From positions 625,661 through 689,660 of the forward strand of contig JAEXAB010000003.1 of NCBI GenBank assembly GCA_023394875.1: a stretch of 64,000 nucleotides of DNA. Direction: 5' to 3'. How positions within the stretch are numbered: position 1 is the stretch's first letter; the number at the start of each line of letters is the position of its first letter. A program made the translations under genes and the position numbers. Shown here piece after piece: positions 25,253-34,437 of this stretch. The notes beneath the pieces were generated by a model that made no database searches, had not been told where the DNA came from, and was given only the letters and a program-made list of their open reading frames with translations. Origin of the DNA: Bacillota bacterium. Its GTDB lineage: Bacteria; Bacillota; Clostridia; Christensenellales; DTU072.

Positions 25253-27778
25253 TTAGCCAGCATAACCAAAGTTATATTCGATATAACCTAGATACAGAGC
25301 GAATAACTCATCAAGTAATCCCTCGGCATTAGTGTTCCTATTGTTATAGACGTATTTATCTCCGTCCATTTCATAGATAAAATCGCCTGCTACGTGTCCT
25401 TCTCCTGCTGTGGTATAAACTTTCTTTGTGCCGTCATCCCATTTTGCGATTACTCTGTAATCTACTTCGTCTTCATCGGCTGCTGTAACTGCTACAAAAT
25501 CTTTAGCTATTTCTATAGCGCCTTCTACATCTTCTATGTTAGCAGCGGCAACAGTATCAGTTAAGGATATCTTAGCGTTAAGGTTGAGATAAATAGTATT
25601 TTGTGCTACAGAGTCGGCTATGGTGATAGAACCGTTTAGTCCTTGACCTTTGATGCATCCTATACCGATATAAAGACCGCCTTCAATGAATTCTTTCATC
25701 ACGTTGGTTGTTTCCATATCGCCGGTTGTATCTACACCCAATAAGCCGGATAATAGCTCATTTGCTATAGCGTAGTTTTTGGATTCTCCGGTACCGAATA
25801 TAGCGTCTTCCATAGCTTCCTTATATGCTGTCTTTGCATTTTCTAAAGCTGTCTTTGCGGTATCGTTCTTATTAGAAGCCAAGTAAACATTCTTTGCGAT
25901 AAGAAGAGCTTTGTCAGCAGCGTCTATAGCGGCAACGTAATCGGCTAAATCAGAATCGTCCTTAACCATATAATAATGCAACATGGAGATATAGTAGTTT
26001 GCAAAGTCGGAAATATCGTCTGTAGTAATGTTCGCATTGCCTTCCTTGCAGAGGAATACGTTAACAGCGTCTAACAAGTCGTTATTAGCGCCAGCTTTGT
26101 ATAAAGTTACTCCGCCGTTCCAATTGGTTTTGTTCCAATTGAAGATTCCGTAATTGCCGTCAGCCTGTGTTTCAGCCGTGCCGATAATCCAATTGTTATC
26201 ATCAAACAGTTTGGTGATATTATCAATAACTGCTCCATAAGTTTCGGTCTTCTTGGATTCATAAATTTTGAATCTGGTATAAGCACCAAACTTAGTGTTT
26301 AATTGTTGCAGCATTTTAACTTCTGTGATTTCTTTATAAGAAGTTACGTTGTCTTTGGTTTCTGTTTCCAATTTTCCGCCAATTAATTCATAAATACTAT
26401 GAATGATACTCTTGGAAGGACCTGTGCTTACTTCGGTTTCGGTTTCGTTGTTAGTACCGGCATCAAAGTCAGCTTTCATTTTAGCTATAGCTTCGTTTAT
26501 CACAGCTACCAAATTAGTATTTTCGTTTCCGGTAGACGTTGTCTTATAAACAGATGCTTTATAGAGAGTGTTACCAGGAACTGATACAAGTGTCGAACCA
26601 GCTAATTCGTTAATAGCTTGGTATCCGGCTGCGGTATTGAAGTAAGCAACTGAGCCGTTAAAGTATCCGGGAATAACGTACGGGGTAGCATTAGTTTGAT
26701 TGGGATCAAAGAAGCTTATAGTTCCCGATGCCAACACCTTATTGTTTGTGGAGAAATCAGGGGTAGCGGTAGCGTCTAAAATAGCGGCAATACCTTTTTG
26801 GGGTAAGCTTGCGCCAACGTTAAGATTCAAACTCTTGGAAGCATATTCGTTTCCGAAAGCTATTGTTGCTTTGTCGCTTGCTGAATTGCTGAACTTATTA
26901 ATATTAATGGTAATATTGCCGGACGTATTGTCGGAACCGTTAAAACCAAGTTTCAAACCGTTAATTGTGCCGGCGCTGTTTTTGTACACTTCAATGAATA
27001 TAGTAGCGTCCAAAATAAAATCAATACCGTCATCAGTGTCAAAAACGCTGTTTACAAGAGTATCTGCAACGTCACCGACCATACCTTCAAAAAGATTCTT
27101 GAGAAGAAAGTTATTTAACATATCCATAGTAGAAGCAGTGACTTCCAAACGATTGCCGTTTGTGATTTCTTTAAACACAATAAGCTCTTCCAGGTCCATG
27201 TTTATTTCTACCAACATCTTTTCCAATGTATCTGCCAAACTAGCCATGTCAATATCAAGATTGATATCTTTTAGAACCTTCATAAGCATAGACATAAGAT
27301 TGCCAACCGAAGGGCTAAGCGCGGTAATATCGATAGCTACTGCATCGGAAGCTGCGGCGGCGGAGCCGTCTCCATTCTTATTGATGCCGGTGAGCGGTTG
27401 CTTGAGATAAATCTTGTTAGACTTATACCCAAGGGCAATATTCTCGGTGCTGTTGCTCTTGAAATTGATAACAAACTCGGGGCTGCTTGCGTTAATGTTG
27501 CCTTTAACACCCAATGTGTACGTATCATCGGCCGCCGATGTTTTTCTGTTAACGCTGATATCAACGTCGGCGCTTAGATTGCCGTCGATGCCGTTAAGCG
27601 TCGTAATTAAGCCGTCTGCTCCTCTGATTATACCAATTAATTGCTCCACTGCTGAAGGTCCTGTTTTCGGGGGGTCGGATGATGTAGGGGGATCCTTCTT
27701 ACAAGCTGCAAGGGAGAATATCAGCGTAATCAAAACAAGAGCAAGTATTACTTTAACAAGTAAATTCTTCTTCTTCAT
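25253..27778 (-). CDS. Large lipoprotein of unknown function (841 residues)
   Basis: Predicted surface lipoprotein. The start is placed at the ATG ending at 27778, because GGAGGTAAT lies just upstream and it opens MKKKNLLVKVILALV with lipobox LAAC; a longer frame upstream lacks an SD. After a Pro/Ser linker the N-terminal 300 residues are beta-rich with repeated KLGFNGSDNTSGNITININ-like strands. A central part holds Ala/Asp-rich helices (about 610-700), and the C-terminus has another beta segment. No enzyme motif is recognised. It may be a structural or ligand-binding envelope protein. Confidence 0.85.
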   Translation of the reverse strand: MKKKNLLVKVILALVLITLIFSLAACKKDPPTSSDPPKTGPSAVEQLIGIIRGADGLITTLNGIDGNLSADVDISVNRKTSAADDTYTLGVKGNINASSPEFVINFKSNSTENIALGYKSNKIYLKQPLTGINKNGDGSAAAASDAVAIDITALSPSVGNLMSMLMKVLKDINLDIDMASLADTLEKMLVEINMDLEELIVFKEITNGNRLEVTASTMDMLNNFLLKNLFEGMVGDVADTLVNSVFDTDDGIDFILDATIFIEVYKNSAGTINGLKLGFNGSDNTSGNITININKFSNSASDKATIAFGNEYASKSLNLNVGASLPQKGIAAILDATATPDFSTNNKVLASGTISFFDPNQTNATPYVIPGYFNGSVAYFNTAAGYQAINELAGSTLVSVPGNTLYKASVYKTTSTGNENTNLVAVINEAIAKMKADFDAGTNNETETEVSTGPSKSIIHSIYELIGGKLETETKDNVTSYKEITEVKMLQQLNTKFGAYTRFKIYESKKTETYGAVIDNITKLFDDNNWIIGTAETQADGNYGIFNWNKTNWNGGVTLYKAGANNDLLDAVNVFLCKEGNANITTDDISDFANYYISMLHYYMVKDDSDLADYVAAIDAADKALLIAKNVYLASNKNDTAKTALENAKTAYKEAMEDAIFGTGESKNYAIANELLSGLLGVDTTGDMETTNVMKEFIEGGLYIGIGCIKGQGLNGSITIADSVAQNTIYLNLNAKISLTDTVAAANIEDVEGAIEIAKDFVAVTAADEDEVDYRVIAKWDDGTKKVYTTAGEGHVAGDFIYEMDGDKYVYNNRNTNAEGLLDELFALYLGYIEYNFGYAG

Positions 27779-27843
27779 TATTACCTCCAATACTGTTTTG
27801 TTCTTTAATTTATTATATGGAAACAACTCTCCATGTGTAATTA

Positions 27844-27873
27844 AGAATACCATACAAAAAGCCGTTTTGTCAA
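27844..27873 (-). promoter_or_regulatory. Promoter of the large lipoprotein gene
   Basis: On the minus strand TTGACA (27868-27873), 18-bp spacer, TATTCT (27844-27849), about 66 bp before the ATG. Confidence 0.7.
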
Positions 27874-27926
27874 TAGTGAGAATTTGTTATGCCGCTTTTT
27901 AGAACAAAACTATTTTTTCTATGCGC

Positions 27927-27955
27927 TTGCATAAAAAAGTGTGGTATGATAGAAT
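27927..27955 (+). promoter_or_regulatory. Promoter of the alcohol dehydrogenase gene
   Basis: TTGCAT (27927-27932), 17-bp spacer, TAGAAT (27950-27955), 27 bp before the ATG; GGAGGT SD follows. Confidence 0.7.
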
Positions 27956-27982
27956 TATTAAAAATCGAATTTTGGAGGTATT

Positions 27983-29179
27983 ATGAGCCCTTTATTTAAG
28001 ATTTATTGCAGGATTTACCAAGGAATCTTTCGCATAGCAACCAATTTTTTGAATTTCAGACAGCCCGAAAGTATAGAGGGTCTCGACAAATTGCCTGAAT
28101 TTGCCAAAAACTTGGGATTGAATAATCTTCTTATTGTCACTGACGATGTTTTACATAACAAGTTAAAACTGATAGAAGGTCTGAAAGAAGGTTTGACTGC
28201 CGCCGGCATTAGTTACGTTGTCTACGACAAAACGGTGCCCAATCCTACCATACCGAACATAGAAGAAGGCTACGCTATATATAAGGAAAACAACTGCCAG
28301 GGAATAATCGCTTTCGGCGGCGGCTCTCCTATGGATTGCGCAAAAGGAATAGGGTGCAGAGTTGCCCGTCCCAACAAGCAAATACCCCAAATGAAGGGTG
28401 TATTGAAGGTCCTCAAAAAGCTCCCTCCGCTGTTTGCCATACCCACCACTTCGGGAACGGGCAGCGAAGCTACTTTGGCTGCCGTTGTCAGCAACCCCGA
28501 AACGCATGAAAAGTACCCCATAAACGACCCGGTAATTATTCCCAAATACGTTGTACTTGACCCGTATCTGACGGTAAAGCTCCCTCAGCATATCACTTCT
28601 ACAACCGGTGTGGACGCCTTAACTCATGCAGTAGAAGCTTATATAGGTTCAAGCAACACCGAAAACACCAAAGATATGGCAATAAAGGCAACTAAGCTTA
28701 TTTTTGAAAACTTAAAAACCGCCTACGATGACGGAGAGAATATCAAAGCCAGAAAGAATATGCAATGGGCTTCTTACTTTGCGGGAGTTGCTTTTACTAG
28801 AGCTTACGTTGGTAACGTCCATGCCATGGCGCACACGTTGGGAGGTCAATACGGAGTGCCTCACGGTTTGGCTAACGCGGTTATTCTTCCTTATATCCTT
28901 GACTTCTACGGAGAAAAGGCTCATAAAAAGCTAGCCGAACTTGCAATAGCCGTCGGTATAAACGAAGGCAGCGTATCCGACAAAGCAAAAGCCTTTATTC
29001 AAAAAATTAAGGATATGAACGCATATATGAATATCCCTACTTCCATCGATAAAATTCAGGAAGAAGATATTCCTTTGATGACGGACAGAGCTTTTGCCGA
29101 AGCCAATCCTTTGTATCCTGTGCCTGTAATTATGTCCAAAAAAGATTTTGCAGATATGTATAGAAAAATAAAAGGATAA
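27983..29179 (+). CDS. Iron-containing alcohol dehydrogenase
   Basis: NAD(P)-dependent group III alcohol dehydrogenase. Seen: GGGSPMDCAKGIG and PTTSGTGSEAT in the nucleotide-binding half. The metal ligands lie in DALTHAVEAY (Asp and His) and in HAMAHTLGGQYGVPHG (two His). The 398-residue length is normal. GGAGGT lies 5 bp before the ATG. The alpha/beta hydrolase gene follows 13 bp downstream, so the two are probably co-transcribed. Substrate may be butanol, propanediol or another short alcohol; sequence does not say. Confidence 0.95.
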   Translation: MSPLFKIYCRIYQGIFRIATNFLNFRQPESIEGLDKLPEFAKNLGLNNLLIVTDDVLHNKLKLIEGLKEGLTAAGISYVVYDKTVPNPTIPNIEEGYAIYKENNCQGIIAFGGGSPMDCAKGIGCRVARPNKQIPQMKGVLKVLKKLPPLFAIPTTSGTGSEATLAAVVSNPETHEKYPINDPVIIPKYVVLDPYLTVKLPQHITSTTGVDALTHAVEAYIGSSNTENTKDMAIKATKLIFENLKTAYDDGENIKARKNMQWASYFAGVAFTRAYVGNVHAMAHTLGGQYGVPHGLANAVILPYILDFYGEKAHKKLAELAIAVGINEGSVSDKAKAFIQKIKDMNAYMNIPTSIDKIQEEDIPLMTDRAFAEANPLYPVPVIMSKKDFADMYRKIKG

Positions 29180-29192
29180 TATTATATAAATA

Positions 29193-30197
29193 ATGCAAGA
29201 ACAAAAACGCGGTTTAACCAAAAAGAAAAAAATACTAATAGCGGTATTGTTGACAATATGCGTTGTTTGTGTTTTGCTTGCCGGCACAATTCTTATTGTG
29301 GCAAACAATCAGCGGCGTAGCGCCACAAGTTTGTTCTATGAAAGCGTACTTAACGTTGTTTTGGCTGAAAAAGACAGCGAAGAAGGCTCATATAAGGATA
29401 TAGAGAAATGTCGGGAAATTAATGAAAACTATAAGGTGCCGAAAATATATCAGGCTCTGTACGGTTTTGAGATAACCGAATTTAACGGCTTTGAGGTCTG
29501 CGTCTTCGGCGATATAAACGCTACTAATACCGTACTTTATCTTCACGGCGGGGCTTTTATCTATCAGCCCTTAGTATTCCATTATGATTATTGCAAAAGA
29601 CTGGCAAACACTTTAGGCGTAAAGGTTTATATGCCTGTCTATCCAAAAGTACCCAACTATACCAACGATTATATTTTGCAATACGTATCCGACTACTACG
29701 TTTCTCTTCTGGAAAAAAATTCCAACGAAAACATAGTGTTTATGGGCGATTCGGCGGGAGCCACAATGGTAATTTTGCTCTCACAGTTTCTTTACGAACA
29801 AAATATACCGCAACCTAAGGAGATTTTTTCTTTCTCTCCCTGCGCCGATATTTCGTTAACCAATGAGGATATTAATAATTTTGCCGAATTTGACCCTATG
29901 CTCAATTTGCAGGATATGCGGATAAAAATCGGGGCTTTCGTTGCTGATACCGACCCTAACGACCCTGGTGTAAATCCGTTTTACTGTGATTTTGCAAATT
30001 TACCTACCATTACCGTTTTTGTGGGCGGGCATGAAATATTCGTTGCCGACTGCAGACGGCTTAATGAAAAATTGAAAGAAGAAAATATAGCTTTTAATTA
30101 TTATGAATTCCCTATGATGAACCACACCTTCTCTATTTTCCCTATGGAAGAATCGGCGCAGTGTATGGAAATTATTAAAGGAATTTGGGGAATTTAG
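29193..30197 (+). CDS. Alpha/beta hydrolase (HSL-type esterase), membrane-anchored
   Basis: 334-residue esterase of the hormone-sensitive-lipase group. Seen: a basic N-terminus (KRGLTKKKK) and TM anchor (about 12-34), so the domain faces outside; then oxyanion motif LHGGAF, nucleophile elbow GDSAGA, an Asp region FDPML, and the catalytic His in MNHTF. Natural substrates are probably short-chain or acetyl esters. It follows the alcohol dehydrogenase gene by 13 bp. Its stop overlaps the convergent radC stop by 4 bp, with no terminator between. Confidence 0.9.
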   Translation: MQEQKRGLTKKKKILIAVLLTICVVCVLLAGTILIVANNQRRSATSLFYESVLNVVLAEKDSEEGSYKDIEKCREINENYKVPKIYQALYGFEITEFNGFEVCVFGDINATNTVLYLHGGAFIYQPLVFHYDYCKRLANTLGVKVYMPVYPKVPNYTNDYILQYVSDYYVSLLEKNSNENIVFMGDSAGATMVILLSQFLYEQNIPQPKEIFSFSPCADISLTNEDINNFAEFDPMLNLQDMRIKIGAFVADTDPNDPGVNPFYCDFANLPTITVFVGGHEIFVADCRRLNEKLKEENIAFNYYEFPMMNHTFSIFPMEESAQCMEIIKGIWGI

Positions 30198-30928
30198 TTT
30201 TTTTCTATTTTTATAAAAGGATAAGTTTCCGCAGGAATCCCGCCGTCAATTAGGCGGGATTTTAAGTAGAAGCTATACGCCGAACGGTTGCCTATTATTA
30301 TATGGTCCAATAGTTTTATGTCCAAAGAATCCAGTAAGGAATTCAAAGCAAAGGTGCTTTTTATGTCCTCTTCGGAGGGAGAGAGAATCTCCGACGGGTG
30401 ATTGTGTGCGATTATCACTCTTTTTGCCCGATGGCGCATTGCCGTTTCCACTATTTTTTTTGCCGAACTCTGTACCGAAATAGAATTTCCTTCCGCAATA
30501 AGGTCGGAGTGGATAAGCCTTTGTTTTATATCAAGACAAATTAAATACAAAACCTCTTCTGTTTCTTTATCAAATAAAGTAAGAAGATACGGCAAAATGT
30601 CTTGAGGGGATAAAACGGGGCGTTCTTTGAAGCGTAATTTTTGATAATAATTAAAAAAATCGGGCAGGTACTTAATTAAAACCACTGCGTTTTCGGTCAT
30701 TCCCGAAACACTTTTTAATTCCTGCTCCGCTGCGTTGAGGATACCTTCCATACTCCCGAATTTATTTAACAGCGCGTACGCTATCTGTTTGGTGTCTTTT
30801 CTTGGGATTGCGGTAAAAAGTAAGAACTCGATAACCTGGTGCGGCGCAAGGGCGTCAAGCCCTTTTTCCCGTACCAATTTCCTCATTCTTTCCCTATGCC
30901 CGACAGGCGAGCTTACTTTTTTGTCCAT
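30194..30928 (-). CDS. radC: RadC family JAB-domain protein
   Basis: 244-residue RadC/YsxA homologue. Seen: an N-terminal helix-hairpin-helix-like part (residues about 1-110, with KSVSGMTENAVVLI) and the C-terminal JAB/MPN metalloprotease-like domain with AHNHPSEILSPSEED, which supplies the HxHxnSxxD metal site. The historical link to DNA repair is doubtful; the biochemical role is unsettled. It lies 9 bp after the Rad50-like gene on the same strand, so the two form an operon. Confidence 0.93.
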   Translation of the reverse strand: MDKKVSSPVGHRERMRKLVREKGLDALAPHQVIEFLLFTAIPRKDTKQIAYALLNKFGSMEGILNAAEQELKSVSGMTENAVVLIKYLPDFFNYYQKLRFKERPVLSPQDILPYLLTLFDKETEEVLYLICLDIKQRLIHSDLIAEGNSISVQSSAKKIVETAMRHRAKRVIIAHNHPSEILSPSEEDIKSTFALNSLLDSLDIKLLDHIIIGNRSAYSFYLKSRLIDGGIPAETYPFIKIEKN

Positions 30929-30937
30929 AAGTATACT

Positions 30938-33900
30938 CTATTTGTTGAGCAATACAATCATAGCCTTCTTGTTGGCTTCTTCTCCCAAAGCTGTTTTGAC
31001 TTCATCACTAAGAGCAGATGCCTTGATGCTTATTATTCTTGGCAAATGGCTGACGTCAAGTATATTGCCCACAATTATATCCATTGCATCGGTTACGGCA
31101 ATAGACAAAATTGTCTTGGTTTCTTCGTCCATTTTTTCTAACGGCTTGGTAACGCCCTTTCTGTCCACGTATACTACGCTTAGGTTCTTGCCGTCTTCTT
31201 TGACCCAGTATTTTTGTCCCAGCTTTCTGAGCATATTATTGATATGAATTACTATCTCTTCGCTTAATAGTTCGTTAATAGCAAGGTCGATTGAATATAA
31301 CGCCCTCTCCTTTTCGGCTTTTTTAAGCTGTAATTCGTTTATTTTTTCGCTCAAGTTTTCGGAAATGGCAAGTTCTCTTATTAATACCGTTGTATCGTCT
31401 TCTTTTTGATATAGTTCTTCTTCCAATGCTTTATAATCATCGCAACTCTTCTTAAAGTTATCCAACAACTCTTTGCCTGCGTCCAAACGGGTTTTCAAGG
31501 CGTCGCATTGGTAAGAAAGAGAGCCCATTCTCATGGTATGTTCATCAAGAATTTGCTGCATACTTACTTTGTCCTGCTCGGATAATACCATTTTGCGCAG
31601 ACTTTCTATATTCTTAATTTTCAATTCCTCAGGACTGAAATTGCTGTTGCGGTTTAGGCTGTCTATATAGTTGGTGTTAATTTCCACCTGTTTTAATAAA
31701 TCGCTCTTTCTATTCGTCTTTTCGGTAAATTGCGCGCTCTTGTCGTTAACTACTCTGTTTATTGCTACGTAACTATCCTGAGAAACCTGTCTCTTCTCTT
31801 CAAGACGGCGGATTTCCGACATAATTTCCTGATATTTTTTGCCGGTAAGCTTAATAAGAAGACCTTCATAATCATAGCTCTTTCCATCAACAATTACTTC
31901 TTCTTTACGCGCTTTTAAGATATTGATTTCTTCTTCTAATTTCTTAATTTTATTGTCGGCGTCTTCTACTTCGGCAGTAAGAACGTTCATTCTCTTTATT
32001 AACACGTCCTCTTGCTTTTCCAGTTCTTTAATAGCGTCAAGCTGCTCGGCGGCAGTTTTGCCGGCAAGTCTCTTCTTAATCCCGCTGTAGATATTAGAAA
32101 AGTTATTGATTTCTTCATTAAGGACGTTTATTTGCTCGTTAAGCTTAGGGATATCTTCCTTTTCGGTAATTTCTATATGTTTATTAACCATATCCGCGCT
32201 GTCGGAGGCAAAGTTCTTTAGTCCCGCCACCTGGTTAATTTTCGCCAAACGCGTGCTGTAAAGCTTTATATTCTCAATGGCTTCTTCAAGCTTTGCGGTA
32301 ATTTCCTCGTGGGATTTTACTCCGCATTCTGCCAAAGTCTGGTCTCTTAGCTTTATTTTGGCTTCCTTGGTACTCTTTAAGCTCTCTACGTAATTGGCGC
32401 TGATTTGTTCTTTGGTAGTAAGATTGCCTAATCTGACGTTTATTTTTTCCAACTTATCGGTATATTCCTGCAAAATAAGGTTGGTTTTGGCAATTTCTTC
32501 TTCCTGTTTTGTTATGTTGGACGACACTCTGGTGTTGTCTATGGACATATCGTTCTTATCTAAGATACCAGCCTTGCAAACGGGGCAAGTATCGCCGAAT
32601 TCTAAATCGTCGACTTCCTTATAAAACTCTTGCTTTGCCTTGAAGCTAACCAACTTCTCATTCTGCTTTTTTAACTTATCGCGGCATTTGTCGATATACT
32701 GAACAAGTATGTTTCTTGCGTTAAGTAAGGCTGTAATATCCTCTTTGTAGGATTCTCTTGCCTGCTCGTTGTCAAAAATCTTGTCGTCGATTGCTTTTAA
32801 TTCACCCAAAATCCCCGCGGCTATAATCTGTCCTTTATACATTTTTTGCTTGTTTCTTTCCAGTTCGTTGTAACTGTCAAAAAACTTTTCGTATCCGCCC
32901 TCGGTAAGTAAAATTTGTTCTTCCGCCGTGCAGTTTTCCGAAGTGCTCAAATTTAGTTTGCGCTGAACGTAAAAATCTTCTAAGGCTTTTTGTTTTTTAC
33001 TTAGTTCATTTTTAAGTTCGTTTAATCTTTCTTTTTTCAGTTCCAGAATATACTCAAAAGATGTTCCTTCTCTTATATCCGCCCTTAATTGGCTGTTATA
33101 ACGCTTGGCATTATATTCTTTTCTTGTTTCTTCTAGTTCTTTTACCGCGGCTGTTTTAATTTCACTGAGCTTATCAAGTTGTTCGGTAAGTTCGGCTATT
33201 CTCTCTTTATTTTTTACGTAATAAACTTCGGCGTTTTCAAGAATTGTTTTGTCTATATCTCCGTTTTCGGCGTTTTTTACAATACTATCATCTAATGCCA
33301 TATTTAGAGTCTTTATTTGTTCGTAATAAAAAATAAACTCCTTTTCTTTTTCCTTTCTAACTTGACTGCCGTTGGCTATTTCATTTTCAAGTAAGGAAAG
33401 TTCGGCGGTTAGTTTTTCTATTTCTTGATTTAATTCTTTATTTTTTACGGTAACTTCGTTGTTTTTTTCGTAGAGAAAGATTATTTTCTCCATTCTTTCG
33501 CTTTCGCTGATTTTGCTTATTATATTCATCATAGCCGGTTCTTTATTCTTCTGCAGTTCTAGCTGATAATTGACTTTTTCAAATTCGGCTTGCGCTTTTA
33601 ATAAGGAACGTGTTTCCACAATGCTCTCATTGAGGCGTTCCATTTCCGCTTTTATTAAAGCGGCGTCCTCTTTGGCGGTAACTAATGCGTCCACAATCTC
33701 TTTACTGCCCGATTTATACATATCGGTAAGTAAGCTTATTTGCGCCTTAATACCTTCCAGGCGTTTTTCCGCTCTGTCTCTGGCTGACTTTAATACCTCT
33801 CCGTCTATTCTTAAAACGTCAAAATTTTCTTTTACGAAGTTATTTATGTCACCAAATGCGACGTCGGAGATGTTTTCCTTATCGGATAGTACGAAGTTCT

Positions 33901-34219
33901 CCCATTGATAGGCGCTGTAACCAATCATTGAGGATAAAATATTGTTTATTTCCTGTTCGTCGGTGATTATTTTGTTATTGGTACTCAATTTTACCTTGTT
34001 TATAGCAAAATCTCTTTCCAAAACGTAGTTTTCTTCCTCATACTTGAATGTGAGTTCTATTTTCCCTTGGAAAAGAGTGGAATTGCCAAAAATTGCATAT
34101 CCCAATGCCTGTTTGATTGCAACGGCGTCTTTTAGTTTGAAAAACGCTTTGCCGTTATTGAATTTATATTGGGCATTGGCATCCTGCAGATTTTCTACAG
34201 TGAGTAAAACCGGTATCAT
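30938..34219 (-). CDS. Rad50/SbcC-like coiled-coil protein with degenerate ATPase
   Basis: 1093-residue SMC/Rad50-type protein. Seen: N-terminal head (1-165) with ALGYAIFG followed by GKIELTFKYEEENYVLERDF, which matches SbcC after its P-loop. A long coiled coil is broken by the zinc hook CPVCKAG (near residue 540), then a C-terminal head. Where SbcC has GxxGxGKST there is FFKLKDAVAIKQALG: no Walker A Gly or Lys, apparently substituted without a gap. The C-terminal signature (KMDEETKTILSIAV) and Walker B region (RIISIKASALSDE) are also altered. It is therefore probably a non-hydrolysing scaffold. It leads an operon with radC; no SbcD/Mre11 gene is visible. Confidence 0.85.
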   Translation of the reverse strand: MIPVLLTVENLQDANAQYKFNNGKAFFKLKDAVAIKQALGYAIFGNSTLFQGKIELTFKYEEENYVLERDFAINKVKLSTNNKIITDEQEINNILSSMIGYSAYQWENFVLSDKENISDVAFGDINNFVKENFDVLRIDGEVLKSARDRAEKRLEGIKAQISLLTDMYKSGSKEIVDALVTAKEDAALIKAEMERLNESIVETRSLLKAQAEFEKVNYQLELQKNKEPAMMNIISKISESERMEKIIFLYEKNNEVTVKNKELNQEIEKLTAELSLLENEIANGSQVRKEKEKEFIFYYEQIKTLNMALDDSIVKNAENGDIDKTILENAEVYYVKNKERIAELTEQLDKLSEIKTAAVKELEETRKEYNAKRYNSQLRADIREGTSFEYILELKKERLNELKNELSKKQKALEDFYVQRKLNLSTSENCTAEEQILLTEGGYEKFFDSYNELERNKQKMYKGQIIAAGILGELKAIDDKIFDNEQARESYKEDITALLNARNILVQYIDKCRDKLKKQNEKLVSFKAKQEFYKEVDDLEFGDTCPVCKAGILDKNDMSIDNTRVSSNITKQEEEIAKTNLILQEYTDKLEKINVRLGNLTTKEQISANYVESLKSTKEAKIKLRDQTLAECGVKSHEEITAKLEEAIENIKLYSTRLAKINQVAGLKNFASDSADMVNKHIEITEKEDIPKLNEQINVLNEEINNFSNIYSGIKKRLAGKTAAEQLDAIKELEKQEDVLIKRMNVLTAEVEDADNKIKKLEEEINILKARKEEVIVDGKSYDYEGLLIKLTGKKYQEIMSEIRRLEEKRQVSQDSYVAINRVVNDKSAQFTEKTNRKSDLLKQVEINTNYIDSLNRNSNFSPEELKIKNIESLRKMVLSEQDKVSMQQILDEHTMRMGSLSYQCDALKTRLDAGKELLDNFKKSCDDYKALEEELYQKEDDTTVLIRELAISENLSEKINELQLKKAEKERALYSIDLAINELLSEEIVIHINNMLRKLGQKYWVKEDGKNLSVVYVDRKGVTKPLEKMDEETKTILSIAVTDAMDIIVGNILDVSHLPRIISIKASALSDEVKTALGEEANKKAMIVLLNK

Positions 34220-34334
34220 ATATTGTTAACCTCCGTAAATAAACACGCTTTTATACCATTTTTGAAATAATATCGGTAAAACCTTATTAGAATTCGTTTT
34301 TCATAAAAACCACTAGCCTATTCCAGGATATGTG

Positions 34335-34343
34335 TGTTATAAT
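34335..34343 (+). promoter_or_regulatory. Extended -10 promoter of the dnaD operon
   Basis: TGT-TATAAT (34335-34343) is an extended -10 box without a clear -35, about 95 bp before the dnaD ATG. Confidence 0.5.
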
Positions 34344-34437
34344 ATGCTTTACCGAAAGTCAAGAGCGCAGTTTGTATATATTATACAACAAATATATTAC
34401 TTATGCAATATTATATTTATCACACAGTTGGAGCAAA

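Noticed and set aside
26700..27410. 236-codon open frame on the plus strand
   Set aside because: Antisense to the large lipoprotein gene, which has a signal peptide, lipobox and SD; low-complexity composition and no SD.
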